DNA of 43,441 bases from an uncultured Oscillospiraceae bacterium (GCA_904396495.1 CAJFOJ010000023.1:1-43441); one strand, 5' to 3'. Numbered from the stretch's first letter, positions 23,742 through 31,386 are shown. Program-made: numbers and translations. Notes: a model not told the origin generated them from the letters alone.

Positions 23742-24963
23742 TATCTTTGTGTTTTAAATACCACTCTTTCTTTGCGGATTTGGATAAATCCGTACTCATG
23801 GCCTTCTCCTGTCCTTCATATTCGTCGTCCAGCGCCATAACCGCCTGTTCCAGCATCATCAAGATTTCACAGAGCATTTCTTCGGCATAATACTCTTTCT
23901 GCGCTTGGCTGTACTCATAAGACGCCAGCTCCCTGTCTTTATTCAACAACACTTTAATGGCCTTCAGGACTTTATTTGCAATCAGCTTATCTACTTCTGC
24001 AATCGCTTTTTTTCTTATCTCCGTCACATTTTCCGGGCTGCTGTTATACAGCATAGCGAGGCGGCATTTGCTGTCGGCGTAATCCTCAGTCAATTGCCGG
24101 ATGTACTCATTCTTTTCTTTGAGCAGTATAACAAAGGAATCCAGTTCTGCTTTGACTTCCTCCGGCAACAGTTGATACAAAAGTCGACCAGCTTTCGGCA
24201 TTTTATCCTTCAGGGGAAAGAGATAGGGGATAAACGCTGTCAAGTCGGCTTTGCCGATTACATCGCCAAACGATGGCCTGCCGATTTCTTCCTCACCAAT
24301 ATCGGAAGATTCCTCCAGCAGACTGCGGTATTCCTTTGGCTTTAATTCCTTCACAAAGGCCTCAAAATCTGCGGCGGCTTTGTCCGTTATCTCTGAAAGT
24401 TCTGTCCGGGCTTTATCTTTGGCCGCCAGGAAAGCCTGTATCTTTTCCGAAAAAGTTTCTTTAATTAGGGCAATTCGTATGTTGTCCGGTATTTGGGGAG
24501 AGACATAGGGAATCATTGTCTTTTGGTTTTTATCCCAAAACACTACATGGAGATGGGGATGGTTTTGCTCATTATGATGTGCCGCAGCCCATTGTAAATC
24601 CTGCGGACGGATACCGTTTTTCTGAGCGAGTATCCGTATATGCTGCTTGATATACTCCTCCCAGGCTTTGTGGTCGGATAGATGCAATTCAACGGCAGTT
24701 TCAGGTAAAAAGGAGATGATGCCGCGAAAGATATTTACTCGGCGGTAAGAGAGTTCCCGTACCAGTCGCCCGACCTCCTGCCATGACTGAAATTCGGTTA
24801 CTTCATCCGATGGCGAGAGCTTGCCGAACAAACCGTGCCGCATCCCCTCGTTTTTGGAGGCGCCGGGACGGGTGGCGATATACCCGATGTGGGCGTAATT
24901 GCATTTGGGCGTTTTGCGGTAATTGGGATGCTTGTACCGCTGCTTATACATGAGAATCGACAT
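23725..24963 (-). CDS. Relaxase, MobP3/MobL-type
   Basis: 412 residues from the ATG at 24963 (AGGAAAGG nine bases upstream); a TTG two codons earlier is too close to that site. The metal-binding histidine motif HHNEQNHPHLHVVFWD lies at about residues 129-144, and the N-terminal YRKTPKCNYAHIGYIATRPG region is typical of MobL/MobP3 relaxases. A basic and then helical C-terminal half follows. The enzyme nicks oriT and stays bound to the 5' end of the strand that is moved to the recipient. The C-terminus is DKGMEI, ending in Glu-Ile like the tails of nearby proteins. MobC-like protein is encoded upstream. Confidence 0.85.
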   Translation of the reverse strand: MSILMYKQRYKHPNYRKTPKCNYAHIGYIATRPGASKNEGMRHGLFGKLSPSDEVTEFQSWQEVGRLVRELSYRRVNIFRGIISFLPETAVELHLSDHKAWEEYIKQHIRILAQKNGIRPQDLQWAAAHHNEQNHPHLHVVFWDKNQKTMIPYVSPQIPDNIRIALIKETFSEKIQAFLAAKDKARTELSEITDKAAADFEAFVKELKPKEYRSLLEESSDIGEEEIGRPSFGDVIGKADLTAFIPYLFPLKDKMPKAGRLLYQLLPEEVKAELDSFVILLKEKNEYIRQLTEDYADSKCRLAMLYNSSPENVTEIRKKAIAEVDKLIANKVLKAIKVLLNKDRELASYEYSQAQKEYYAEEMLCEILMMLEQAVMALDDEYEGQEKAMSTDLSKSAKKEWYLKHKDKGMEI

Positions 24964-24990
24964 ACACAATTCCTTTCCTTAGAACGCGAT

Positions 24991-25082
24991 GTTTGAAGCG
25001 GTTTTGCCGCAGGCGAAATTGCCGCTATGCTTTCCAGCGGCAAAGCTCCAAACTCGCTGTTTGAAAGATTTATCTTTCAAAC
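24991..25082 (-). repeat. Nested inverted repeats between mobC and relaxase (candidate oriT)
   Basis: Three inverted repeats fill the 106 bases between the genes: GTTTGAAGC (24991-24999) with GCTCCAAAC (25045-25053, one mismatch), TTGCCGCT (25019-25026) with AGCGGCAA (25036-25043), and GTTTGAAAGAT (25059-25069) with ATCTTTCAAAC (25072-25082). The third covers the mobC stop codon. An oriT or relaxosome binding site here would be natural, but regulation or termination are alternatives. Confidence 0.45.
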
Positions 25083-25558
25083 GAATCTCCTTTAACTGCC
25101 CGAATTGCCTTTTTCATTTCCTTGTCGTCCAAAAAGGAGGCTATGGCGTCGGCGTTCTTTTGATTGGCGTATGCAAGCGCCTTTTTCCGAGCCACCGCTT
25201 CAATTTTTTCAAAAGTAGAATATCGGTCGCGGTCAATTAAATCAGATATGATGGCGATGTTGGCATAGTAGCCCGCCGCCGAGATAATCGTCAGGCGGTT
25301 GATAAGTCCGGCAAGCCGGTTTCCCAGCTTTTTGATTTGGAGGGACAATTCCTCTTTGATAACGCCGTTAATGAGGCCAATATTTTCCGCGCTAACTTCA
25401 ATATCCAGATAACCGTCGATAGCATGGCGTATCTCTTTGGATAAATCGGTGCCATTTTTCGCGGCCAGCCGTTTTAGGGTATCAATGGTATCCTTTGGCA
25501 GATGTAGTGAAACACGCTCCGTTTTGAGTGGAATATTATCTTTCCGTTGCTCTATCAC
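25070..25558 (-). CDS. MobC-like relaxosome accessory protein
   Basis: 162 residues. The N-terminus (ERVSLHLPKDTIDTLKRLAA) looks like a ribbon-helix-helix DNA-binding unit, and the middle IKKLGNRLAGLINRLTIIS resembles the N-x(3)-N-x(2)-A helix of MobC proteins. Such proteins help the relaxase to open and recognise oriT. The GTG start lies five bases after GGAGGCG. It overlaps the end of the MT-A70 gene and is followed by the relaxase, the usual mob order. Confidence 0.72.
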   Translation of the reverse strand: MIEQRKDNIPLKTERVSLHLPKDTIDTLKRLAAKNGTDLSKEIRHAIDGYLDIEVSAENIGLINGVIKEELSLQIKKLGNRLAGLINRLTIISAAGYYANIAIISDLIDRDRYSTFEKIEAVARKKALAYANQKNADAIASFLDDKEMKKAIRAVKGDSFER

Positions 25559-26144
25559 TATCGCCTCCTGTCAATAAAACATCGCTTTCTACCTCATTTC
25601 CCCAAACGTCCCATCCCTCCATTTTCTGCCGGGCAAACAGCTCTATGCGGGGTAGATCGTCCAAGAGCTTTACAATACGCGTCCGTGCTTCATCCGGTTT
25701 TTTGCTGTGTTCTTCAATATGGGAAATGATGACCTGATGAACAGAGGCGGACTGCCTTTTCGGGTGGCCTCTAGTCGCCAGCAAACAGAGTTCGGCATTT
25801 GCCCGTGTCCAATTTCCAAGTCCCCAAAACAGGGTATCCGATTTCTTATTTTGTTTGATCCAGACGAACGCCACGGTCTTATATAAAAAACCCCATGCTT
25901 TCAAAACGGAAAAACTGTCTTGAAGCAGGGGAAAGGTCGTCCATAGAAAGAGAGCGCAGTTGGAATCGGCTATATTCTGTACCGGAATCTTCTGTATTTC
26001 TTCAAGGCTCATGGTGGGGTAATGGCTTTCCGCCGTCCCCCTTAAGTTATTTTTTGAATACATCTTGTATTCCCAAGGGGGATCAGCGTAAATGATGCTA
26101 TACTTTTTTTCGATATACCTTTCCCTTCCTTTCGAGTATGTCAA
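25536..26144 (-). CDS. MT-A70-family DNA adenine methyltransferase
   Basis: 202 residues with the catalytic DPPW at residues 21-24 (IIYADPPWEYKMYS), followed by FLWTT and a NAELCLLATRGHPKRQ region, as in MT-A70 methylases of phages and mobile elements. These transfer a methyl group to N6 of adenine. The start is uncertain: the only usual start codon before the catalytic motif is a TTG at 26144 without a clear ribosome binding site, while GGAAGGGAAAGG lies a few codons inside. It is upstream of mobC in the same direction and may protect the entering DNA. Confidence 0.85.
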   Translation of the reverse strand: MTYSKGRERYIEKKYSIIYADPPWEYKMYSKNNLRGTAESHYPTMSLEEIQKIPVQNIADSNCALFLWTTFPLLQDSFSVLKAWGFLYKTVAFVWIKQNKKSDTLFWGLGNWTRANAELCLLATRGHPKRQSASVHQVIISHIEEHSKKPDEARTRIVKLLDDLPRIELFARQKMEGWDVWGNEVESDVLLTGGDSDRATER

Positions 26145-26184
26145 AAATCATACGGCAGGATGTGAAATCATACTGTCGGTCATA

Positions 26185-26313
26185 GGGTTAAACCCGTTGA
26201 AAACTCTGTTTTCAAGCTGTCACCCATCGTCAGGTATGACGATTATTCCTGCCTTGACCGGAACCTTCAGGCTTCGCCTGCGGGTTCCGGTTTCGGGGCG
26301 TCCCAAAGGGACG
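26185..26313. repeat. Five consecutive perfect inverted repeats in a non-coding gap
   Basis: The gap between the 78-residue gene and the MT-A70 gene holds, in order: GGGTTAAACCC (26185-26195); TTGAAAAC/GTTTTCAA (26197-26215, loop TCT); ATCGTCA/TGACGAT (26226-26243, loop GGTA); CCGGAACC/GGTTCCGG with an inner CAGGC/GCCTG (26258-26290, loop TTC); and CGTCCC/GGGACG (26299-26313, loop AAA). No convincing ORF crosses it. Upstream of the mob genes, such an array fits an oriT, a single-strand origin or a leading-strand promoter, or a structured RNA. Confidence 0.7.
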
Positions 26314-26316
26314 GAT

Positions 26317-26553
26317 TTATACCGGTGAAAAAAGAAGTGAGTGTATAATGGCTTCTTTTGCTTTGGCAGCAGTGGAGAAGGATATCTTCTCACCTGTGAT
26401 ATATTCCGCAAGCCGGTTGAAGTCCGACAGGGGGAAGATATTCTCCGGCAGGGAACGGATTGCATCGACCTGCGACTCTGTAATGCGAATGCGGCGCAGG
26501 TCGGAAATATATGTGCAGCCCAGGCAGGCTGCGGTCACATCAAAAATATCCAT
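26317..26553 (-). CDS. Unknown small protein (78 aa)
   Basis: The start MDIFDVTAACLGC follows AGAGAGGATAGTAAA, a good ribosome binding site. The rest is a mixed helical sequence (PLSDFNRLAEYITGEKISFS). There is no membrane segment. It begins just after the terminator of the MNT/HEPN unit and is followed by the hairpin array. I recognise no family. Confidence 0.5.
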   Translation of the reverse strand: MDIFDVTAACLGCTYISDLRRIRITESQVDAIRSLPENIFPLSDFNRLAEYITGEKISFSTAAKAKEAIIHSLLFSPV

Positions 26554-26596
26554 TTTACTATCCTCTCTTAAAACGTTTCCAATTGTTCGCAGAGCA

Positions 26597-26628
26597 TAAA
26601 AATAGGGCGCTGATTTTCACCAGCGCCC
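26597..26628 (-). terminator. Intrinsic terminator of the MNT/HEPN unit
   Basis: GGGCGCTG (26605-26612) and CAGCGCCC (26621-26628) form a perfect GC-rich 8-bp stem, and the minus strand continues TATTTTTATG. It begins about 15 bases after the HEPN gene stop. Confidence 0.85.
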
Positions 26629-26642
26629 AGATTATGTTCGAC

Positions 26643-27059
26643 TCAAATTTCTAAATCCTCATCATCTTCCTCTGAAAAAGCAATTGAGTCGTCATTTAAC
26701 AGCCGATTTGTTTGTATTTCCTCAAAACAAAAGGCTTTTAATTTTGGTATATCTTCGACTGCCGTTGACCAAATGACAGATAAGTCCATTTGCCCGTAAC
26801 TATGTGCGAAAAAATTTCTCATGGATTTAATTGATTTCCATGGCATCCGATCTTTGGTAGCTATTCGGTATTCTTCGGACAAATGACCGGATAACTCGCC
26901 AATTTGCAAAATATTCATGCTAATAGCATCTTTGTAGGCTAAATCGTTTTGAAAGATAGTATAGTCTTTTCCAAAACGTTCAATCAATTTCTCTATATTT
27001 TCGCAATATTTTAGGATGCGGTTTAAAATATCTATATTAGCTTGTGGAGAGTTCCTCAT
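26643..27059 (-). CDS. hepT: HEPN-domain toxin (HepT, DUF86-like) with acidic tail
   Basis: 138 residues counted from the ATG at 27059; an ATG five codons earlier is also possible but touches its ribosome binding site. The HEPN ribonuclease motif R-x4-H-x-Y is complete: RNFFAHSY, R81, H86 and Y88. HepT toxins cut RNA and are silenced when the partner MNT protein adds AMP to the tyrosine. The core domain ends near residue 115, and a 20-residue acidic extension ending EDDEDLEI follows, which I do not expect in ordinary HepT. The gene overlaps the antitoxin gene by 23 bases. Confidence 0.85.
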   Translation of the reverse strand: MRNSPQANIDILNRILKYCENIEKLIERFGKDYTIFQNDLAYKDAISMNILQIGELSGHLSEEYRIATKDRMPWKSIKSMRNFFAHSYGQMDLSVIWSTAVEDIPKLKAFCFEEIQTNRLLNDDSIAFSEEDDEDLEI

Positions 27060-27375
27060 AAAGCAGTCTTTCATCCTTTCTGATATTTCGTATCATTTTC
27101 CGTGTCATCGGATCATGTTTGTTAGCCCTCAACGATTCTGTGGTAACTAAATCAAGAGACTTATTCAAAGCCTCCTCTAAGTCTGCATAGAGGCCCCCTA
27201 AAGCAAACAGAGAACGCAGGTTGGCGGCATCAATGCGCAAATCTATGTCGCTGGAGGCATCTGCTTCACCCCGCGCGTAGGAACCGAATAGATACATTTT
27301 GGAAACATGATGATGCTTTGCAATCGGCGTTACAATATCGCGTATTTCGTCTATTGTGTAAATTTTTTCTGTCAT
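27037..27375 (-). CDS. mntA: MNT-domain nucleotidyltransferase antitoxin (MntA)
   Basis: 112 residues of the minimal nucleotidyltransferase family. The motif GSYARGEADASSDIDL (residues 31-46) has the G-S pair and the two catalytic aspartates D43 and D45. In the known type VII MntA-HepT system this enzyme AMPylates the HEPN toxin. The ATG follows AAGGAGGTG. It has a near-consensus promoter 40 bases upstream and shares a terminator with hepT, so the pair is a self-contained stability module. Confidence 0.9.
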   Translation of the reverse strand: MTEKIYTIDEIRDIVTPIAKHHHVSKMYLFGSYARGEADASSDIDLRIDAANLRSLFALGGLYADLEEALNKSLDLVTTESLRANKHDPMTRKMIRNIRKDERLLYEELSTS

Positions 27376-27413
27376 TCAGTTCCACCTCCTTATGGGTATA
27401 TCTTTTCAACATT

Positions 27414-27442
27414 AGTATATCACATTATAGCCTTGTTTTCAA
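27414..27442 (-). promoter_or_regulatory. Promoter of the mntA-hepT unit
   Basis: TTGAAA (27437-27442) and TATACT (27414-27419) are 17 bases apart, a near-consensus sigma-A promoter. It is about 40 bases upstream of the mntA start. Confidence 0.8.
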
Positions 27443-27476
27443 GCGGCATAACTTATGTTGCTGACCTCGATCAGCT

Positions 27477-28013
27477 TCACAATTCAATATCTTCATATAA
27501 CGCTTCCTTGTCTTTAACATCTTTAAACTTGGCGTAATCCTCGTCAATTGCTTTATTCAGGGATTCCATGATACACCGCAAACGATTTGCTTCTTCAAAG
27601 TCGGTACAGTCTTGAAAGGCATCATCTAAATAGGAATATACACATAAAGCATCCTCTAACTCCAAGTATATTTTAAGTCTATGTTCTCTTAGATTGTCAA
27701 TTTCGATTATAATTTCATCCCGTGTGGATGCCGGTAAAATAGAGTCATGTTCAATATATTTGTCCCAAAAATTTTCTTCGACCTGAGCAGGAATTACCCG
27801 AATCCCTTCATCATCAACAAACAGCAAATTAAACGGCGTTTTTTCTCCATACTGAATCAACGGAAGCCTAGATAACACATCATCCTCGTTGCCGGATAAA
27901 CAGACATATTCCGATAGCATTGATTGATAAGCTTCTTTTTCAAATTTGACTCTCTGAAGTGTATAACTACCTTCATCATGCTTGTATAAAAGATAGGCTA
28001 CAACTTGTTTCAT
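27477..28013 (-). CDS. Unknown acidic protein coupled to the TOPRIM gene
   Basis: 178 residues, acidic and mostly helical after a beta-rich start (VVAYLLYKHDEGSYTLQRVK). There is no membrane segment or catalytic motif that I recognise. The C-terminus is LYEDIEL, a member of the shared Glu-Leu/Ile tail set. The ATG overlaps the TGA of the upstream TOPRIM gene (ATGA), so the two are made together and may act together. Confidence 0.62.
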   Translation of the reverse strand: MKQVVAYLLYKHDEGSYTLQRVKFEKEAYQSMLSEYVCLSGNEDDVLSRLPLIQYGEKTPFNLLFVDDEGIRVIPAQVEENFWDKYIEHDSILPASTRDEIIIEIDNLREHRLKIYLELEDALCVYSYLDDAFQDCTDFEEANRLRCIMESLNKAIDEDYAKFKDVKDKEALYEDIEL

Positions 28014-29080
28014 AATTCTAAATCCACCTCGCTTTTTTCCTCTACCTCATCGAATATGTTTTTTTCAAATTCAGCTTTCAATTCAGCCATGCGTTGTTCA
28101 TCCATATCACGAATCGACCGCCCTTGGCGGAGCTCGGTCAGCTCCAGATTGAAATCCTTTAGGTGCGGCGTGTGGATAGCGCAGATATATCCTTTTTCGG
28201 TGTATTTCTGAACATGCTTATGGGCGGCGTTCTGTCCCCAGTTTATTAAAATACCATCTTTGTTGCGGGCCAGGTAATCGTTGTCATATGCAAAGACAAT
28301 CCGCTTAATTTCAGGATGCCAGGAAAGATACCGTTCCAGCGCGCCGTCCCAAAGACAACCCAGGGAGATGCGGTGGTCTTGTCGCCAGTCGCCTCTATGC
28401 AGCTTCGTCAGAGTGGCATGGCTCAGCATATCAATCGGCGCCTCACTGACAATTACAAGGTCACTTTTTCCCTCATAAAAAAACGGAAAACTCTTGTCGG
28501 AGTTTTCCGCATCCATTTTAAAGCTTTTTTGAGGGCTGCTTGCCCTCATAGCACAGTATTTCGGTGTGCCGTCCCTGTCATATCCCACAAAAACGGTGTT
28601 GCCGTATTTTGCTTCCTGAAATATCTTTTTGTCATTCATAAAATAGGAAACAATTTCAGCTTCAATCCCGCGTGTAGAGACAAGGTAGGCAAAGGCCCGC
28701 TTGAAATTGGCAGCCTTATCAGGCAGCACCAACGGTTCTTTCGGTTTCGGAACATATGGTTTTATTTCGCGGACACTTGGGGTATAGTCCTCACTAAGCA
28801 GTTTGGCAACAGCTTCGGGGAATGACAGGTTTTCTTCCCGCATGACGAAATCAACCGCCCCACCTTTTATACCGTTGTCTGCGGCTGTCCATTGAAAAAA
28901 ACGGTTGGATTCAGGAAAGAGATAGAGGCCGCCGCTGTGCTTCATGTGGATGGCTTTTCTGCCGCTTTTTTCCGCTTCGTACCCGTATTTTTCCGCAAGG
29001 GCGACAATATCCACACTGTTTGCCCTATTGATTTCCTCAGCTGTGAAGCGACGATAGACACTTGTACTGCCTTGTCGCAT
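28010..29080 (-). CDS. TOPRIM-domain primase-like protein (DUF3991-like)
   Basis: 356 residues from the ATG at 29080, which has a perfect GGAGGTGAT; 19 more codons are open upstream but run through a terminator hairpin. The N-terminus (about residues 15-85) resembles the CHC2-like zinc-free start of primases: VDIVALAEKYGYEAEKSGR and GGAVDFVMREENLSFPEAV. The C-terminal half is a TOPRIM domain with VIVSEAPIDMLS (catalytic Glu) and FAYDNDYLARN. This DUF3991/Toprim layout is common in mobile elements, where it may prime synthesis on the entering strand. The protein ends SEVDLEL. An intrinsic-terminator-like hairpin lies inside the gene (28477-28509). Confidence 0.8.
   Translation of the reverse strand: MRQGSTSVYRRFTAEEINRANSVDIVALAEKYGYEAEKSGRKAIHMKHSGGLYLFPESNRFFQWTAADNGIKGGAVDFVMREENLSFPEAVAKLLSEDYTPSVREIKPYVPKPKEPLVLPDKAANFKRAFAYLVSTRGIEAEIVSYFMNDKKIFQEAKYGNTVFVGYDRDGTPKYCAMRASSPQKSFKMDAENSDKSFPFFYEGKSDLVIVSEAPIDMLSHATLTKLHRGDWRQDHRISLGCLWDGALERYLSWHPEIKRIVFAYDNDYLARNKDGILINWGQNAAHKHVQKYTEKGYICAIHTPHLKDFNLELTELRQGRSIRDMDEQRMAELKAEFEKNIFDEVEEKSEVDLEL
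28477..28509 (-). terminator. Terminator-like hairpin inside the TOPRIM gene
   Basis: CGGAAAACTC (28484-28493) and GAGTTTTCCG (28500-28509) form a perfect 10-bp stem with a 6-base loop, followed on the minus strand by seven U. In frame it codes for AENSDKSFPFFYE, at about residues 190-203 of the protein. Confidence 0.75.
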
Positions 29081-29096
29081 ATTTATCACCTCCAAT

Positions 29097-29146
29097 AAAA
29101 AAGGATTTAATCTGCTGTTTGTCTCATAGGTATACAAGCAGATTAA
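29097..29146 (-). terminator. Terminator hairpin between the 291-residue and TOPRIM genes
   Basis: TTAATCTGCT and AGCAGATTAA (29137-29146 and 29107-29116) form a perfect 10-bp stem, with TCC and six U following. The stem begins in the stop codon of the upstream gene, and its U tract runs straight into ATTGGAGG, the ribosome binding site of the TOPRIM gene. Confidence 0.7.
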
Positions 29147-30018
29147 CGTGCATATTCCAGTTCCTCTGTGTCTTTCAGCTCGTGGATATATTCTTCGATG
29201 TCGAAGTTGTCACTTTCATATTGCAGATTTTCAACGATGTTCTCAAACCCTTCCGGCATATATTCTTTGAGGTTATTTTGTAAGCCGCGAATATCGCCTA
29301 AAAAGCCCCAGCAACTGTCAATTTCAACATCCCCCTCAAAAAGCTGAAAACCGTAGCACTGATCGGTGAGATAATAGTCGTAGGTTTCTACCTCATTTTC
29401 CAGAACCGTTTGTACTTGTTTTATCACTTCGGGAGTTACAATCCCATACTCCTTCTCCATCATGTCACGATCGGCGTAAATCCAGCCAACTTGGCCGGAA
29501 TCCCACGGACAGGAGAAGGGGGAGGTTGACATGGTAATGCCGCTGTGATCGTATAGATACAGCGGCATCAAAACAATCTGGCCGGATTGTTCCAGCAAGG
29601 AAATCATTTCGGAGTTTTTCAGCGCCGACAGGCAATCGTCCAGAAACCAGCAGGGGATGTCTCCACCTTTCAGAGACGCGGGATAACTTGACGTTTTGTA
29701 CCAATCGGAGGACGCCAAACCGATATTTTCCCAAAGTTCCCACTCTCGATTGGAGCGATTGTATTGGAACTTTGCATCTGCGGCTTTTCCAGCCTTTATA
29801 AAGTCATAAATGGTTTTTGCATTGGAAGCATACATCTGAAATAGTATTTGTGTTAGAAAATCCCGTGGTTCATCAAATTTATGTTGATCTCCCAATTGAT
29901 AGTGGCTGTGCCAACAAACCATTTTCCCTAAATTGTCGGACTCTTTACGGGGGTTTAGCGGCATATCGTCCTCAGAAATGAGCAGGGTATATGGGGATTT
30001 ATGCGCGACCATCGGCAT
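29143..30018 (-). CDS. Conserved-looking mobile-element protein of unknown function (291 aa)
   Basis: A soluble protein with a striking aromatic core: MVCWHSHYQLGDQHKF near residue 33 and LPLYLYDHSGITM-type sequence (VLMPLYLYDHSGIT, then PFSCPWDSGQVGWIYAD) in the middle. I have the impression of having seen this pattern in other phages and elements, but no function is known to me. The C-terminal quarter is acidic and ends ELKDTEELEYAR, which recalls but does not match the Glu-Leu tail. GGAGGCG precedes the ATG, directly after a terminator. Confidence 0.65.
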   Translation of the reverse strand: MPMVAHKSPYTLLISEDDMPLNPRKESDNLGKMVCWHSHYQLGDQHKFDEPRDFLTQILFQMYASNAKTIYDFIKAGKAADAKFQYNRSNREWELWENIGLASSDWYKTSSYPASLKGGDIPCWFLDDCLSALKNSEMISLLEQSGQIVLMPLYLYDHSGITMSTSPFSCPWDSGQVGWIYADRDMMEKEYGIVTPEVIKQVQTVLENEVETYDYYLTDQCYGFQLFEGDVEIDSCWGFLGDIRGLQNNLKEYMPEGFENIVENLQYESDNFDIEEYIHELKDTEELEYAR

Positions 30019-30035
30019 GAATTATCGCCTCCAAT

Positions 30036-30061
30036 AAAAAAGCCCCGTCAAATGACGGGGC
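30036..30061 (-). terminator. Intrinsic terminator after the HipA-like gene
   Basis: GCCCCGTCA (30042-30050) and TGACGGGGC (30053-30061) form a perfect 9-bp GC-rich stem, followed on the minus strand by six U and then ATTGGAGG, the ribosome binding site of the next gene. Confidence 0.88.
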
Positions 30062-30077
30062 AAATCAATACTGTTAT

Positions 30078-31316
30078 TTAGATTTCTAAATCTTCTTCAC
30101 TATCACCGGAATAAGCAATATCGCGTTGGATGTCGTTCTGCCTGTTCGATATAGCCATATTGTGAATAAAATGGCTATGCTGCCTGACTTCTTCCGACAG
30201 CAATTTAATTCTGGTGTTCAGTCCACGGCAAAGTACGTTGCGCCGGGGTTCCTCTATAAATACCGAATCCTTTAGAATCTCATAAAATTCTTCTTCAATT
30301 CCTTCTAACGCGGATAAATCGAGCCAATCAAAGGACTGCACCAACTTGATTTGCTCGGTATGGGTGGTTTTAAACGGTTTTGAAGGAAGCTTGGGCGAGT
30401 TGGCACGGATCAGGCTGGTGGGACTTGAAAACCACATGGAAGTGCCGTTGTCATATATGGGGGCCATGCCAGTAAAGGAAAGTGTTTCGGCATTCCGTAT
30501 GGCTCCAAAGTTGTTCAGATGTCTGTCCTCATTGACAATGAGATAGTCCAGTGTGATCATACGGTCGAGAAAATCAGGCACTCCGGGAATACCCAGTTCC
30601 TCGCAACATACGAGAAAGTGCTGGTAAACAGACAGGTGATTCGGCTTTTTGATGGTCTGCATGATGTAATATGCGGAAATGAGTTCAGTGTCAGGGGTAA
30701 TAAAATCCTCACAGACGGAATAGGGGTATTCCTCCTGCATGGTAATCCCGTAGCTGACATGGGGAATCCCCAACCGGCGCATCACAGCGGAAGCCAGTAC
30801 CTCATTGTACGGCTCCTGGCGAGTAGCACCGCTTCCGCCTTTTAAAAGACAACGTTTTCCGTCGATAATCGTCCATTTCTTTTTCAGCCATCCATCCGAG
30901 GTATTATCAGGGGACATAAGACTGATTTCGTCACCGGACGAACCCTTGCCGAAGAGGATATTTCCAACGTCATCAGAAAAGTCATTGTCAAAAAAGTTGA
31001 CATTCTCCCAGGCAAGACCGGAACCTTCTGGGCAAATCCAGTATTGGTCGGAAAGGGAAAGGCCAAAGCATTTATCCAAAAGCTGTTCTGTAGAGGATAC
31101 GCTCAGTTCTTCTAGTGCGTCGCGGATTCCATCGCGGCTTGCGGGAATCGCCCGTCCCCGCCACCAGTCGTTTAAGGCGGCACGATTTCCCGCAGCAATA
31201 CCCATCGGAAAATGCGCAGGAGCGTAAATTTCATCTATACTGGAGACAGAACAGGTGTCGTCATCCAGTGTGATTTGAGCGACAGGAATCTTTTTATGCA
31301 TCAACGTACAGCGCAT
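30078..31316 (-). CDS. HipA-like serine/threonine kinase without HipB
   Basis: 412 residues from the ATG at 31316; the TTG just before it is also possible. The kinase signs of the HipA family are present: LLKGGSGATRQEPYNEVLAS for the nucleotide loop and conserved Glu (about residue 157 on), NEDRHLNNFG with the catalytic Asp (about 258) and PIYDNGTSMW with the metal-binding Asp (about 285). HipA kinases phosphorylate tRNA synthetases or other targets and cause growth arrest. No HipB-like repressor gene is adjacent. The protein ends GDSEEDLEI. It has its own strong promoter and terminator. Confidence 0.82.
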   Translation of the reverse strand: MRCTLMHKKIPVAQITLDDDTCSVSSIDEIYAPAHFPMGIAAGNRAALNDWWRGRAIPASRDGIRDALEELSVSSTEQLLDKCFGLSLSDQYWICPEGSGLAWENVNFFDNDFSDDVGNILFGKGSSGDEISLMSPDNTSDGWLKKKWTIIDGKRCLLKGGSGATRQEPYNEVLASAVMRRLGIPHVSYGITMQEEYPYSVCEDFITPDTELISAYYIMQTIKKPNHLSVYQHFLVCCEELGIPGVPDFLDRMITLDYLIVNEDRHLNNFGAIRNAETLSFTGMAPIYDNGTSMWFSSPTSLIRANSPKLPSKPFKTTHTEQIKLVQSFDWLDLSALEGIEEEFYEILKDSVFIEEPRRNVLCRGLNTRIKLLSEEVRQHSHFIHNMAISNRQNDIQRDIAYSGDSEEDLEI

Positions 31317-31357
31317 CAAAATCGCACCTCCTTTTAAAGTAAATAATACGATAATTT

Positions 31358-31386
31358 AGTATAACACAAAAATCAATCTTCTTCAA
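31358..31386 (-). promoter_or_regulatory. Promoter of the HipA-like gene
   Basis: TTGAAG (31381-31386) and TATACT (31358-31363) are 17 bases apart. It lies about 40 bases upstream of the start codon in the gap after the giant helicase gene. Confidence 0.78.

Noticed and set aside
28316-28825. 169-residue plus-strand ORF opposite the TOPRIM gene
   Set aside because: It is antisense to TOPRIM motifs and has no start signal.
30985-31010. Inverted repeat TGTCAA/TTGACA inside the HipA-like gene
   Set aside because: The U run is in the loop and the stem is short, so it is not a terminator; it is probably chance.
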